Shown: positions 1 through 7,550, counted from the stretch's first letter. The stretch: DNA of 26,369 nt from CAYPOY01 sp964412395 (GCA_964412395.1 CAYPOY010000025.1:1-26369), one strand, 5' to 3'. Numbers and translations: made by a program. The notes: generated from the letters alone by a model not told the origin.

Positions 1-33
1 TTTACCTTTGGCTTTCGAGTTCCTCAAAGACTC

Positions 34-860
34 TCAAATGGATAAAGTCGAGTTGGGGTCCCACGCCCAGACGGAGGGGGTGTGGAGTTGCGCCTCCAGC
101 GAGGTGGTCAGTTCCACGTCCTGATTGCCCGCGCCGGAGGGAACGGTGAGATTGGAATAGAGCGATTGGGATTGCTCGCGGGCGATGTCAAAGAACATGT
201 CGAGCGGGCCGCCGGTCAGCAGGTCGGGGTCCAACTCGGTGTTGCCGCGCACCCACAGGTCGGGTTTGAGTTCGTTCGACGAGGTGGTGGTATAGACAAA
301 AGTCTGGTTGGGGCGGACGACGGAGTCTGGATCGCCCACTTCGGTGTAGAGGCCGATGGGGCAGGTGTTCCAGACTTTGGGGTGGTAGCGGTTCTCCAAC
401 GGGTCGCAGCCGGGGCAGGTGTGGAGCGTGCGCTCGAACAGGTCGTCCATGCCGTCGCCGTCGTTGTCGCGGTCAAAGAGGTCGGGCGTGCCGTCGCCGT
501 CTGTATCTGGCGGGATCTCGCCCTCGGCGCGGCCGGTGTTCCACTCGACGCCGTCGCCCAGGCCGTCGTCGTTGGTGTCCATTTCCTGGGGGTCGGTGTA
601 CCACATTTTGCCGTTGTATTCGAAGCCGGCGATCTCGTCGCCATCGCTGATGGTGTCGCCGTCCGAGTCGTCCACCTCGGGGTTGGTTCCCAAAACGCAC
701 TCGTTGCCGTCGGTGAGACCATCGTCGTCGGTGTCGGCGGGATCGTCAGGATCGCACTCGTTCGAGTTGTCGTCGTTGTCGCCATTCGCCGATTCGCTAT
801 TCGCTATTCGCCATTCGCCCATTCGCCATTCGTTCATTCGCCCATTCGCCATGCGCCAGC
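34..860 (-). CDS. Calcium-binding thrombospondin type 3 repeat region, 3' part of a broken gene
   Basis: The frame read from about 860 down to the stop at 34-36 carries several Asp-rich loops of the DxDxDGxxD type (for example DTDDDGLTDGNE, DTNDDGLGDG and DTDGDGTPD). These are typical of thrombospondin type 3 calcium-binding repeats in exported proteins. A Cys-containing stretch (HTCPGCDP, NTCPIG) and a beta-rich tail follow. The real upstream coding sequence lies in another frame (797-1513), and the switch falls inside the GCGAATG repeat at 782-857. An open frame can be drawn from 978, but its first 40 residues are out-of-frame Pro/Ser/Thr-rich translation. I read this as the C-terminal part of one ancestral protein that is now frameshifted, or wrongly assembled, at the repeat. 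The tail stops 33 bases before the window edge and may once have been longer. Confidence 0.6.
782..857. repeat. GCGAATG(G)-type degenerate tandem repeat inside a gene
   Basis: On the minus strand about nine 7-8 base units of the form GCGAATGG, GCGAATGA and GCGAATAGC follow each other. One frame reads them as GEWANERMANG and ends at a TAG inside GCGAATAGC; another reads NGRMNEWRMGEW. The tract separates two parts of one gene that are in different frames. A related AATTCGC tract fills the gap at 7579-7604. Confidence 0.8.
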
Positions 861-1513
861 GGGTCGAGGTTGGGATTGTGGTCGGATTCGGTGAGGATGG
901 CGTTGAGGGCGTGCTGCATGTCGCTTTCCTGCTCGCGGGCCTCAGCCTCGCGCGCTTTGGCGGCTTGCTGGTCGGCAAAGTTGGCGGCCTGGACGCTTTG
1001 GAGCAGCGGTGAGAAAACCATCGAGAGAATCAGGAATACGGCCAGCCCAATGTAGAGTTTTCTGGAACGGCTGTTGGCGATGAGAACAGCGCAGAAGGCA
1101 AGGAAGAGGATGCCGAGTGATGCCAGGTGCGTGAAACGTGAGGCGTGAGACGTGAGGCGTGATAGGTTGGCTTGTTCGTTACCAAAGTTTGAGAAGTCCA
1201 CTGTGACTTTGGCACGGACTTCCTGGTCGTCGGGGCGCGGGGGGAAATAGAGGTGGAGAATCTGGCGCATTGGGAGACCGTCCGCACCGACCCACAGTTC
1301 GCCGTCGCCGGTCATGTTCACGTATTGTTTGGGCAGGTCGAGGTCGACGCCGGGGGGTAGTTCGCCTCCTGCAGCCAGGTGCTTTTCCATCTGGTCGCGC
1401 AGGTAAGTGGCGTAGCTCTGCCCGTCTATGCGGAAGGTGTAGCGGGTGAAGGTGACTTGTACCACCCCCCCCGCCCCCCTCCCCAAGGGGGTGGGGGGGT
1501 GGCCGAGAACCAC
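797..1513 (-). CDS. Middle part of a membrane-anchored LolA/LppX-like surface protein (fragment)
   Basis: The meaningful sequence begins near 1460 (VTFTRYTFRIDGQSYATYL) and continues through a segment with GELWVGADGLPMRQ and a beta-rich VRAKVTVDFSNFG. This resembles the second half of LolA/LppX-type lipoprotein folds, although I cannot name the family firmly. Two hydrophobic helices follow (around LGILFLAFCAVLIA and LYIGLAVFLILSMVFSPLL), then a charged Ala/Glu-rich stretch (AKAREAEAREQESD). The Ser/His/Arg-rich stretch between the fold and the helices is translated from a GCGTGA-type repeat (1127-1164). The upstream end runs into the G-rich repeat and assembly gap, and the downstream end stops in the GCGAATG tract. 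Neither end is a natural protein end. Confidence 0.6.
   Translation of the reverse strand: MVLGHPPTPLGRGAGGVVQVTFTRYTFRIDGQSYATYLRDQMEKHLAAGGELPPGVDLDLPKQYVNMTGDGELWVGADGLPMRQILHLYFPPRPDDQEVRAKVTVDFSNFGNEQANLSRLTSHASRFTHLASLGILFLAFCAVLIANSRSRKLYIGLAVFLILSMVFSPLLQSVQAANFADQQAAKAREAEAREQESDMQHALNAILTESDHNPNLDPLAHGEWANERMANGRMANSE
1127..1164. repeat. GCGTGA-type dispersed repeat, in frame in the surface-protein gene
   Basis: Units GCGTGAAAC, GTGAGGC, GTGAGAC and GTGAGGC follow one another. On the minus strand they are read as Ser/Arg/Leu/His-rich protein (SRLTSHASRFTHLASLG) between a beta-rich domain and a membrane helix. Related tracts occur at 7550-7578, 18033-18064, 25588-25637 and 25831-25867. 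Confidence 0.75.
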
Positions 1514-2076
1514 CCCCCGGAGGGGGGGGGCGGGGGGGGGGGGGGGTTTCNNNNNNNNNNCCCAAGGGGAGAGGGGAGTGCGCCTTCTCCCTCCCCTCGT
1601 AGGGGAGGGCCGGGGAGGGGTCGGGTTTCCGGTGGGTGCTCGACCACGTCGCGGGCGGCCGATAGGTAGGCCATAAAGTCGCCCTGGGGTGCGAAGACGT
1701 CGATAAAGTTGTTGACCTCTTCCCAGTCTCGCGCTCCCTGGCGGGCGTAGGCGCGGTCGCCGTCCACTTTGATTTCGACGCCGCTACCAGCGTTCAGCAC
1801 GTTGCCGCCCTGCGACCACAGCGTGAGGTGCAACTGGCGATCGGGTAGGTTCGTCTCGCCTTCGAGGTGCATGCTCTGTTGCTTGCTGGCGCGGCCCACG
1901 TTGAGGACGGTGGGTTGGGGGATGGTGGTCTGTTCAATGTCGGCGCTAAAGTGGTACGCGCCGGATTGGCCGGCGCGCTCCCAGGCGGCCTGGATGCCGT
2001 TGCGCCCGGCTGTCACCGTGATGCTGGGGTAGAGCGCCAGCGCCAGCGCGAGCGCGCACAGAGCAACAAACGGCAA
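1426..2076 (-). CDS. N-terminal part of a LolA/LppX-like exported protein (fragment, runs into the gap)
   Basis: The frame opens with a TTG at 2076 and a hydrophobic leader (LPFVALCALALALALYPS), followed by GAYHFSADIEQTT, IEVKVDGDR-like and DWEEVNNFIDVFAPQGDFMAYL segments. This pattern of a signal segment plus alternating beta strands resembles LolA/LppX-type lipoprotein carriers. No ATG and no clear Shine-Dalgarno lies upstream, and an in-frame stop follows a few codons before the TTG, so the start is uncertain; a run of seven A at 2092-2098 could hide an error. After about residue 145 the sequence becomes repeat-derived Pro/Gly, crosses the N run and is out of frame with the true continuation at 797-1513. 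Confidence 0.55.
   Translation of the reverse strand: MPFVALCALALALALYPSITVTAGRNGIQAAWERAGQSGAYHFSADIEQTTIPQPTVLNVGRASKQQSMHLEGETNLPDRQLHLTLWSQGGNVLNAGSGVEIKVDGDRAYARQGARDWEEVNNFIDVFAPQGDFMAYLSAARDVVEHPPETRPLPGPPLRGEGEGALPSPLGXXXXNPPPPPPPPSGGWFSATPPPPWGGGRGGWYKSPSPATPSA
1452..1622. repeat. G/C-homopolymer-rich dispersed repeat flanking the assembly gap
   Basis: Long C and G runs with CCCCTCCCCAAGGGGGTGGG-like inverted arms surround the gap. The right end (1588-1622) has the CCCTCCCCTCGTAGGGGAGG core followed by GGGGAGGGG that recurs at 3557-3593 and 6404-6442. It sits inside a coding sequence and probably caused the assembly break. Confidence 0.75.
1551..1560. other. Assembly gap (10 N)
   Basis: Ten N follow a 16-base G run. 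The true length of missing sequence is unknown, so the reading frame across it cannot be trusted. Confidence 0.99.
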
Positions 2077-2180
2077 GCTGCGGGGATGGGGAAAAAAAGT
2101 ATTGTTCGGTTAGCGCCGGTCGTCACAGTCGGCAAGAGGCATAGTCACCGCTGGTGCCGTCGAGGAATACAGTGTCTGCG

Positions 2181-3485
2181 CTAGTGTCCGATAAGTGGCA
2201 CACGCGCCGTGAGGCCGTGCAGTTTGGCCTGGAGCAGCGTGAAGGCAGAGACCAGCGGGTTCAGCGGCACCATCATCACCGGCGTCACCCCCATCAAGCG
2301 GGCCTGGTAGCGCGTGTTGGTCATCAGGTCGTTGTGCTCCGGCACCTGGTAGATGCGCCGGTCGGGGTAGCGGTTCCGCAGCGCGTCCCCCACCTCCTCG
2401 CAGGCGCACGGCCCCACGATCAGGATGTCGCCCGGCAGGTCGTCCAGGTCGGTCTCCTCGAAGCCGGAGCCGCAGACCAGCGTCCAGCCCCCCCTGCCGT
2501 TGTAGTCGTTGTACAGCATCTCCTGGATGCACTCGGAGTTGCCCCGGCAGCCCTCGACACACGCCTTCGTCCGGCCGATCACCCACCGCACGTCGGGATG
2601 GAAGCGGCCCAGCAGGGTGTGTGGGATGCGCTCAGTGAAGCGGCTTAACTTCACGCCGCGCACGTCAATGCGTGCGATGTCTCCCTCTCCCAGCCCCCAT
2701 TCGGCGCACAGCCGTAGATGCTCGACCTCCTCCAGGCTGTAGCCCAACACCCGTGCGCCTACCACGTCCACCGCCAGCGTATCCGGGCCGCCGATGAGAA
2801 CGTTCATCGGCACCAGGCACTCGTCGAGCAGCGCCGTGGGCGGGAAGTGGCCGTGGGCCGTGGCGGTCAGCCCCTCGATGATGCAGAAGTCGGGCCGGGT
2901 GAGGTCGTAGAGCGCTGCCAGCCGCCGATGGAGCGTCCTGTGGGAGTGGCGCTCCATCCGGTCGGCGTCAACGGGGAATGCCTGCTGATTCTTCACCCCC
3001 AGTGTCACCGTCGCCATCGAATGAGTTTTCAGTTTAGGCAGGCTGAGGTATAAGCTGCGTCCTGAGCCTAGCCCTGAGCTTGTCGAAGTGCCCGTCGAAG
3101 GGTATGTCCTGAGCGAAGCCGAAGGATTGCTGTCCCGCTGCTTGACCGTGGGCCCTTCGTCCAGGTAGATAGGCTCTGCCCCGTAGTGTCGGCATAAGTC
3201 CGCATAGCCAGTGACTTTGAAAACCAGGCGGGTGAAGTTGCCGCCGGTGCAACTTTCCATCACTGCCAGGCGGGTATAGCCGTAGTCGTGCAGGTAGGCC
3301 AGGAGTGCCTCAAGGACGGCGGGGTCGGTGTGCGTGTGGGGGGTGAAGTGAATGCCGTTGGGCTTGACGTAGATGATACCGCCGTTCCTGGGGATCACAG
3401 CCTCGACGCCGCCGTGCGGTGCGAAGATTTCCTCAATCGCAGGCTTGATGCCCCGTGCTGCGTTGGCAATGACGACAGTGGGCAT
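2181..3485 (-). CDS. DUF362 domain-containing protein with a repeat-encoded insertion
   Basis: This is a soluble 434-residue protein of the DUF362 family, whose biochemical role is poorly known; members are often found with iron-sulfur proteins. Visible family features are the VAVMESCTGGN-like segment after an alternating alpha/beta start, the conserved LPKLKTH motif, VTLGVKN, a DxxxxIEGL segment, GGPDTLAVDVVGARVLGY, and a C-terminal Cys-containing part (ACVEGCRGNSECIQ, VCGSG, GPCACEEVGD). The start is well supported by an AAAGGAGGT Shine-Dalgarno seven bases before the ATG. Residues about 119-142 (DSNPSASLRTYPSTG and following) are translated from a CCTGAGC/TCGAAG dispersed repeat, inserted in frame just before the strand leading to LPKLKTH. 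The conserved flanks suggest that the protein tolerates the insertion. Confidence 0.85.
   Translation of the reverse strand: MPTVVIANAARGIKPAIEEIFAPHGGVEAVIPRNGGIIYVKPNGIHFTPHTHTDPAVLEALLAYLHDYGYTRLAVMESCTGGNFTRLVFKVTGYADLCRHYGAEPIYLDEGPTVKQRDSNPSASLRTYPSTGTSTSSGLGSGRSLYLSLPKLKTHSMATVTLGVKNQQAFPVDADRMERHSHRTLHRRLAALYDLTRPDFCIIEGLTATAHGHFPPTALLDECLVPMNVLIGGPDTLAVDVVGARVLGYSLEEVEHLRLCAEWGLGEGDIARIDVRGVKLSRFTERIPHTLLGRFHPDVRWVIGRTKACVEGCRGNSECIQEMLYNDYNGRGGWTLVCGSGFEETDLDDLPGDILIVGPCACEEVGDALRNRYPDRRIYQVPEHNDLMTNTRYQARLMGVTPVMMVPLNPLVSAFTLLQAKLHGLTARVPLIGH
3061..3130. repeat. CCTGAGC / GTCGAAG dispersed repeat inserted in frame in the DUF362 gene
   Basis: Alternating CCTGAGC and GTCGAAG (or CCGAAG) words occur three to four times: CCTGAGCCTAGCCCTGAGCT, then TGTCGAAGTGCCCGTCGAAG, then TCCTGAGCGAAGCCGAAGGA. 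The two words are partly complementary, so the segment can fold. It adds about 24 Ser/Thr/Gly-rich residues without breaking the frame. Confidence 0.85.
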
Positions 3486-3536
3486 AGAAATACCTCCTTT
3501 GATTTGACTTTCGACCTAACCCCCCGGCCCCCTGCC

Positions 3537-4142
3537 CTACGAGGGAAGGGGGAGTTCCCCTCCCCGCTTCGGGGAGGGGTTGGGGGAGGGGTCATATCCA
3601 GCAAACCGCTCGACCTGCGCGACCTGCGTTGGTTTGGGACGGATGAATGGGCGCACGGCCCGGATGTGCGCCCAGGCCTGGTCGGGCGTCAAGCCGGTGC
3701 TGACCAGGTGGGCGGCGACCATCGTCGCCGCGCGCCCAACCCCGGCCCCACAGTGGACGTAGACTCCGCCGCCCTGCGCGATTTCTTCCCTGATGAACGC
3801 AACCCCTGCGCGCAACTGCTCTAGCGTCGGGGGTTCGTCGTCCACTGTCGGCAGGTATAGGTAATGGGGTGGGGCGATGCCGGCATCGTTGTCATCGAAC
3901 TCGATGCGCGTATTGACCACTGCTGTCACACCTTGAGATACCAGCCGGGGCCACCCGCGCCGCCAGTATTGCCCTCCCACGTACAGTTGCGGCGTGATCT
4001 GGCTCACGCTGCGGATGGGTGCGCCGGTGACGATGCGCACGGCATGATCGGCCGCCCACAGCGCCGTCACGTGCAGCCCCTGCTGGGTGAGCCGCTCCCA
4101 CAAGATGCGTATCCTTTTGGTGATTTTCTTCAGCAGCTTCAT
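3537..4142 (-). CDS. Dual-specificity protein phosphatase (DSP/PTP superfamily)
   Basis: This 201-residue soluble protein carries the Cys-based phosphatase loop HCGAGVGRA (His130, nucleophile Cys131, Arg137, matching HCx5R) and a likely general acid in VDDEPPT (Asp101/Asp102). It also has the LYVGGQ segment typical of dual-specificity phosphatases. It should dephosphorylate phosphotyrosine, phosphoserine/threonine or a small phosphorylated ligand. The ATG overlaps the stop of the upstream DUF362 remnant by four bases (ATGA), so the two are translationally coupled. The last residues (DPSPNPSPKRGGELPLPS) are encoded by the G-rich dispersed repeat, which also supplies the stop codon, so the natural C-terminus was replaced or extended. 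Confidence 0.85.
   Translation of the reverse strand: MKLLKKITKRIRILWERLTQQGLHVTALWAADHAVRIVTGAPIRSVSQITPQLYVGGQYWRRGWPRLVSQGVTAVVNTRIEFDDNDAGIAPPHYLYLPTVDDEPPTLEQLRAGVAFIREEIAQGGGVYVHCGAGVGRAATMVAAHLVSTGLTPDQAWAHIRAVRPFIRPKPTQVAQVERFAGYDPSPNPSPKRGGELPLPS
3557..3593. repeat. G-rich palindromic dispersed repeat forming the 3' end of the phosphatase gene
   Basis: The arms CCCCTCCCC and GGGGAGGGG around GCTTC form a strong hairpin and are followed by TTGGGGGAGGGG. A second GAGGGAAGGGGGAG block lies at 3541-3554. The same design recurs at 1588-1622 and 6404-6442. Confidence 0.85.
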
Positions 4143-4447
4143 ACCTCGATTAACTTGTACTCCTGGCTGCCCAGGCCGATTTGCGCTGCCGCATCCATGT
4201 GCAACTGCCCATCCACGCCCAGCGCCTCGGCCAGGATGCGCTGCCCCATCTTCAGCCCCCGGTCCTCCGCCAGCGGCCCCGGTAACGGCACCGCGTCGTT
4301 AATCAGGTCCAGCGCTGCCTGCACCGCTACGATGTCCCTGGAGGCCAGGATGCCCTGGTCTTGCACGATATGGGTATCGGCCATGGGCATGCAATCGCAC
4401 TCCGGCTGCACCTCCAGTACGAAATTGAAGTGGGTCTCGATTGACAC
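4139..4447 (-). pseudogene. C-terminal remnant of a DUF362 protein
   Basis: The 102-residue reading frame matches only the end of typical DUF362 proteins: HFNFVLEVQPECDC, then DTHIVQDQGILASRDIVAVQAALDLIN, where the CDC pair and the DxGILxSxDxVA motif are recognisable. The N-terminal two thirds are absent. The GTG start at 4447 lies only two bases after a TATAAT on the same strand, so the real start may be the GTG at 4411 or there may be none. It overlaps the phosphatase ATG by four bases. It could be a decayed gene kept as a translated leader, or a small stand-alone domain; I favour decay. Confidence 0.6.
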
Positions 4448-4449
4448 GT

Positions 4450-4455
4450 ATTATA
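4450..4455 (-). promoter_or_regulatory. Putative -10 box for the DUF362 remnant/phosphatase unit
   Basis: TATAAT on the minus strand, facing away from the promoter at 4493-4521. No convincing -35 is seen. It overlaps the proposed GTG start region, which argues against translation from 4447. Confidence 0.35.
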
Positions 4456-4492
4456 CCGCACCCCGCACAGGCTGAGAAGTTGCTCACTGACC

Positions 4493-4521
4493 TTGCTCCT
4501 CCACCTCCACGATGGTATAAT
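4493..4521 (+). promoter_or_regulatory. Promoter, TTGCTC-N17-TATAAT, probably giving a leaderless mRNA
   Basis: A perfect TATAAT at 4516-4521 lies 17 bases after TTGCTC. The ATG of the DUF2723 gene begins eight bases after the -10, where transcription should start, and no Shine-Dalgarno is visible. Confidence 0.6.
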
Positions 4522-4529
4522 CCCGACAG

Positions 4530-7500
4530 ATGAGAATCCAGATGGTGCAACTTGGGCCGGCCTGGCTCTACGGAACCCCAGGCGTTGCCGTTGGGCTGTT
4601 TCTCGCTCGCGTCGCCCTGGAGGCTACCCAGCGGCCGTGGCCGGGAGTTCTTATCGCGACGGTGGGCCTGCTGGCAGCGATGGGTGGCCTCGCCCTTGCC
4701 CGATGGCTGGCACAGCGCTGGAGACTGGCAAAGCGACGCATCCGTCTCTGGCCTGCCTTGCTGCTGCTTGTCTACGTCCTCTGGCCCCAGCGCGACCTCG
4801 TCGCTGCTGCCAGCGTGGCCGTTCTGGCCGTCCTGGTCTGGCTGTTGAGTGGGGAGACGTTTCTCCCCCGGTGGTCGGAGCCACTGGCGGATGGCGCGAC
4901 GTTCGCCGCCGCGCTGGCTGTCTACGTTGCCACTGCTGCCCCTGATGTCCTACCCGCCGACGCAGGCGAGTTCCAGTTGGTCGCCACGCTCCTGGGCGTG
5001 GCCCATCCGCCGGGGTTTCCTCTCTACACGCTGATGGGGCACCTGTTCATCCGTCTGCTTCCCTGGGGGACGCCGGCCTACCGGCTGAACCTGATGAGCG
5101 GGGTGATGGCGGCGGGCGCACTGGTGCTGGTGGCTCGGGCGACCCGCCTGTGGGCCCGGCGTCTACAGACTTCCCCTCTTATGGCGATGACCGGGGGCCT
5201 GGCGGCAGCGTTGGTCCTGGGCACCGCCACCACCTTCTGGGCCCAGGCGACCATTGCGAATAAGCGCACCACCACCGCTTTCTTCGCTGCTCTGGCCCTC
5301 TACGCCCTCTCCCGCTTCGCCACAGCGGCTGGGCCACGGGAGGCCGATGGGGCTCTCGTCCTCCTGGGGCTGGCCCTGGGCCTGGGGCTGGGCCACCATC
5401 CGCCTCTGGTTTTTCCCGGGCTCTTTTTCGTCGTCTATGTGCTGCTGACTGATCCGCGTCTGGTCGTGCAACTCCGCCGCTGGTGGCGACCGTTGCTGGC
5501 GGGCCTGGTCGGTCTCCTGCCTCTGGCCTATCTGCCTATCAGGGGAGCGATGGGCGCTCCTCAAGCGCCCCCTGGCCTGGACACCTTGCCAGGGTTCCTC
5601 CACCACTTCCTGGCGCGGGGGTTTGCCGGCGACATGTTCGCCTTCGCCAACGCCACCGACCTGCCCCACCGCCTGGCGCTTTTGCCGACGCTGTTTCCAT
5701 TTCAATTCAACCTCATCCTCCTGGTGGCGGCCCTGCTTGGCCTCCTGGGGCTTCTCCGGCGCGACTGGCGGCTCTTTGTCCTGCTGGCGGGCAGCCTGGC
5801 TCTCCAGACCTTTATCGCCATCACCTACCGCGCCCCCCAGACCGTCGAGTACCTGATGCCGGCTTACCTGCCCGTCGCCATTGCCGTCGGCCTTCTCCCC
5901 TCCCTCCTATCCCCACGCATCCACACTCCCACACTCCTTTGCTCCCTCGTCATCTGGGCCGGTCTCCTCAACGGCTGGGCCCACGCTCCCAGTTTCATCG
6001 AACTGGCCGAAGACCATACCGCCCGTCAGGCGGTCGGGCCGCTCCTGGAGACAGCTCCCGCCGGGGCGCGCATCCTGGCCGACTGGCGCTGGGTCACGCC
6101 GCTCCGGTATCTGCAGCAGATCGAGGGACTCCGGCCTGACGTCGAGGTGACCGAAGTCTACCCCGTGGCGGGGGAGGAGTATCGAGAGACCTGGCTGCGG
6201 CGCGTCAGGGAGACGACGCCGGAACGCCCGCTTCTCCTGACACACTTCTACCAGTTCGACGGCTACACCACCGAGCCGTGGGAGGCGGGCTTCCTGCTCC
6301 GTCCGCGTCCGGTGATGGAGCCGATGGCCTCTCTCACGCCGGTCGCTGCGACCTTTGGGGGGGAAGTGAGGCTCCTGGGGTACAACCTCCGCCATGACCA
6401 GTTCCCCCCCTCTCCTCGCAGGGGAGGGGCTGGGGGAGGGGTTCAGTTCCACCCGGGGCAGGTTGTGGAGTTCGTCCTGGCCTGGCAACCGGCTGAGCCG
6501 CTGGACTTCCAGCCCTCGTTCACCCTGCGGCTGGTGGATGTGGAGGGGCGGCACGTGGCCCAGGACGACCGGGCGCTGGGCACCGACGTTGCCCCCGGTG
6601 AGGTGCGTTTTGAACGGCTGGCGTTGCCGCTCTACCCCACCATGCTGCCGGGTCGGTACCGGGTGACGCTGGGGGCCTACATCGTCACCGATGTGGGCTT
6701 CGAGAACTTGACCACGGCTGAGGGAGAGACCGCCGTCACGCTTGCCTGGCTGGAGGTGGAACCTTCCACGCACACTCCCTTCACCCTTCATCACCGATGG
6801 GTGCCCTTCGCTGGCGGCCCGACGTTGGTGGGGGTGGACTACGACCGTAGCGTGCCAGACGTCCTCCGCGTCTACCTCCATTGGCAGGGGGCGGCCGACG
6901 GGGGGGCGCAGGCGCGGGTTTGGACCGCCGACGGCCTGGAGGCCATCGCACCGCTGCCGCCCATCCAGGTGGGAGCGTATCAGACCGTCGCGGTGGACAT
7001 TACACTCCCACACTCCCATACCTCCACATTCCCCGTGAGTCCACTGTGGCTTTCCTTGACCGACGGGCAGGGACAGGCAAAGACGGCATCCGGTCCGTGG
7101 GACTGGCCCGTGGGGGAGGTCCGATTGCCTGCCCCAGCGCCCGACGCTCGTTTCGTCCCCTTGGGCGACGAGATGGTCGTGGTCGGCGCCACGGCCCGTC
7201 CCGCTGCCTCGGAGGAGACGATGGCGGTGGACGTGACGCTGGTAGCGCTGCGCCCGCTGACCACCGACGACCGGACGAGCGTGCGGCTGATGGGTGGAGA
7301 TGGGCGTTGGCTTGACACCCACGACTGCCAGCCGGCCCTGGGAGCCGTCCCGACCCTCAAGTGGATTCGGGGCAGTCGGGTGGTGGACCGGCACCTGCTG
7401 CGGGTCCCGGGGGATTTCATCGGCGGGGAGGTCAGAGCTACACTCGTGGTCTACGAGTGGTTTCGGATGATCCCGCTCCCGCCGATGGATGGGCGATTCG

Positions 7501-7550
7501 CGGCAACGAGCGAGGTTCCGTTGGGCACATGGGCATGGGTCTCGCCCTGA
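4530..7550 (+). CDS. DUF2723 family GT-C-type membrane glycosyltransferase with a large C-terminal beta domain
   Basis: This 1006-residue protein starts with a dozen or so hydrophobic helices (about residues 10-480). Between the fourth and fifth lies the DUF2723 signature PADAGEFQLVATLLGVAHPP (Asp144, Glu147, His159), which corresponds to the acidic first loop of GT-C transferases that use lipid-linked sugars. The second half (about 490-1006) is hydrophilic and beta-rich, probably two or more sandwich domains outside the membrane. It likely transfers sugars to surface proteins or glycans; the donor is unknown. The O-antigen ligase-like gene follows after 59 bases on the same strand, which fits a shared surface-glycan role. 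Three repeat tracts are translated in frame (5911-5938, 6404-6442, 6999-7032). A long open frame on the opposite strand reflects GC bias only. Confidence 0.8.
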   Translation: MRIQMVQLGPAWLYGTPGVAVGLFLARVALEATQRPWPGVLIATVGLLAAMGGLALARWLAQRWRLAKRRIRLWPALLLLVYVLWPQRDLVAAASVAVLAVLVWLLSGETFLPRWSEPLADGATFAAALAVYVATAAPDVLPADAGEFQLVATLLGVAHPPGFPLYTLMGHLFIRLLPWGTPAYRLNLMSGVMAAGALVLVARATRLWARRLQTSPLMAMTGGLAAALVLGTATTFWAQATIANKRTTTAFFAALALYALSRFATAAGPREADGALVLLGLALGLGLGHHPPLVFPGLFFVVYVLLTDPRLVVQLRRWWRPLLAGLVGLLPLAYLPIRGAMGAPQAPPGLDTLPGFLHHFLARGFAGDMFAFANATDLPHRLALLPTLFPFQFNLILLVAALLGLLGLLRRDWRLFVLLAGSLALQTFIAITYRAPQTVEYLMPAYLPVAIAVGLLPSLLSPRIHTPTLLCSLVIWAGLLNGWAHAPSFIELAEDHTARQAVGPLLETAPAGARILADWRWVTPLRYLQQIEGLRPDVEVTEVYPVAGEEYRETWLRRVRETTPERPLLLTHFYQFDGYTTEPWEAGFLLRPRPVMEPMASLTPVAATFGGEVRLLGYNLRHDQFPPSPRRGGAGGGVQFHPGQVVEFVLAWQPAEPLDFQPSFTLRLVDVEGRHVAQDDRALGTDVAPGEVRFERLALPLYPTMLPGRYRVTLGAYIVTDVGFENLTTAEGETAVTLAWLEVEPSTHTPFTLHHRWVPFAGGPTLVGVDYDRSVPDVLRVYLHWQGAADGGAQARVWTADGLEAIAPLPPIQVGAYQTVAVDITLPHSHTSTFPVSPLWLSLTDGQGQAKTASGPWDWPVGEVRLPAPAPDARFVPLGDEMVVVGATARPAASEETMAVDVTLVALRPLTTDDRTSVRLMGGDGRWLDTHDCQPALGAVPTLKWIRGSRVVDRHLLRVPGDFIGGEVRATLVVYEWFRMIPLPPMDGRFAATSEVPLGTWAWVSP
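5911..5938. repeat. CCACACTCC-type repeat in frame in the DUF2723 gene
   Basis: CCCACGCAT, CCACACTCC and CACACTCC units are read as SPRIHTPTLLC between two membrane helices. A second copy lies at 6999-7032. Confidence 0.6.
6404..6442. repeat. G-rich palindromic dispersed repeat in frame in the DUF2723 gene
   Basis: CCCTCTCCTCGCAGGGGAGG followed by GGCTGGGGGAGGGG, the same core as at 1588-1622 and 3557-3593. It is read as FPPSPRRGGAGGGVQF at about residues 626-638, between two beta strands, without breaking the frame. Confidence 0.85.
6999..7032. repeat. CACACTCCC-type repeat, second copy in the DUF2723 gene
   Basis: Units TACACTCCC, ACACTCCC, ATACCTCC and ACATTCCC are read in frame as TLPHSHTSTFPVSP in the C-terminal beta-rich part. 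Confidence 0.65.
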
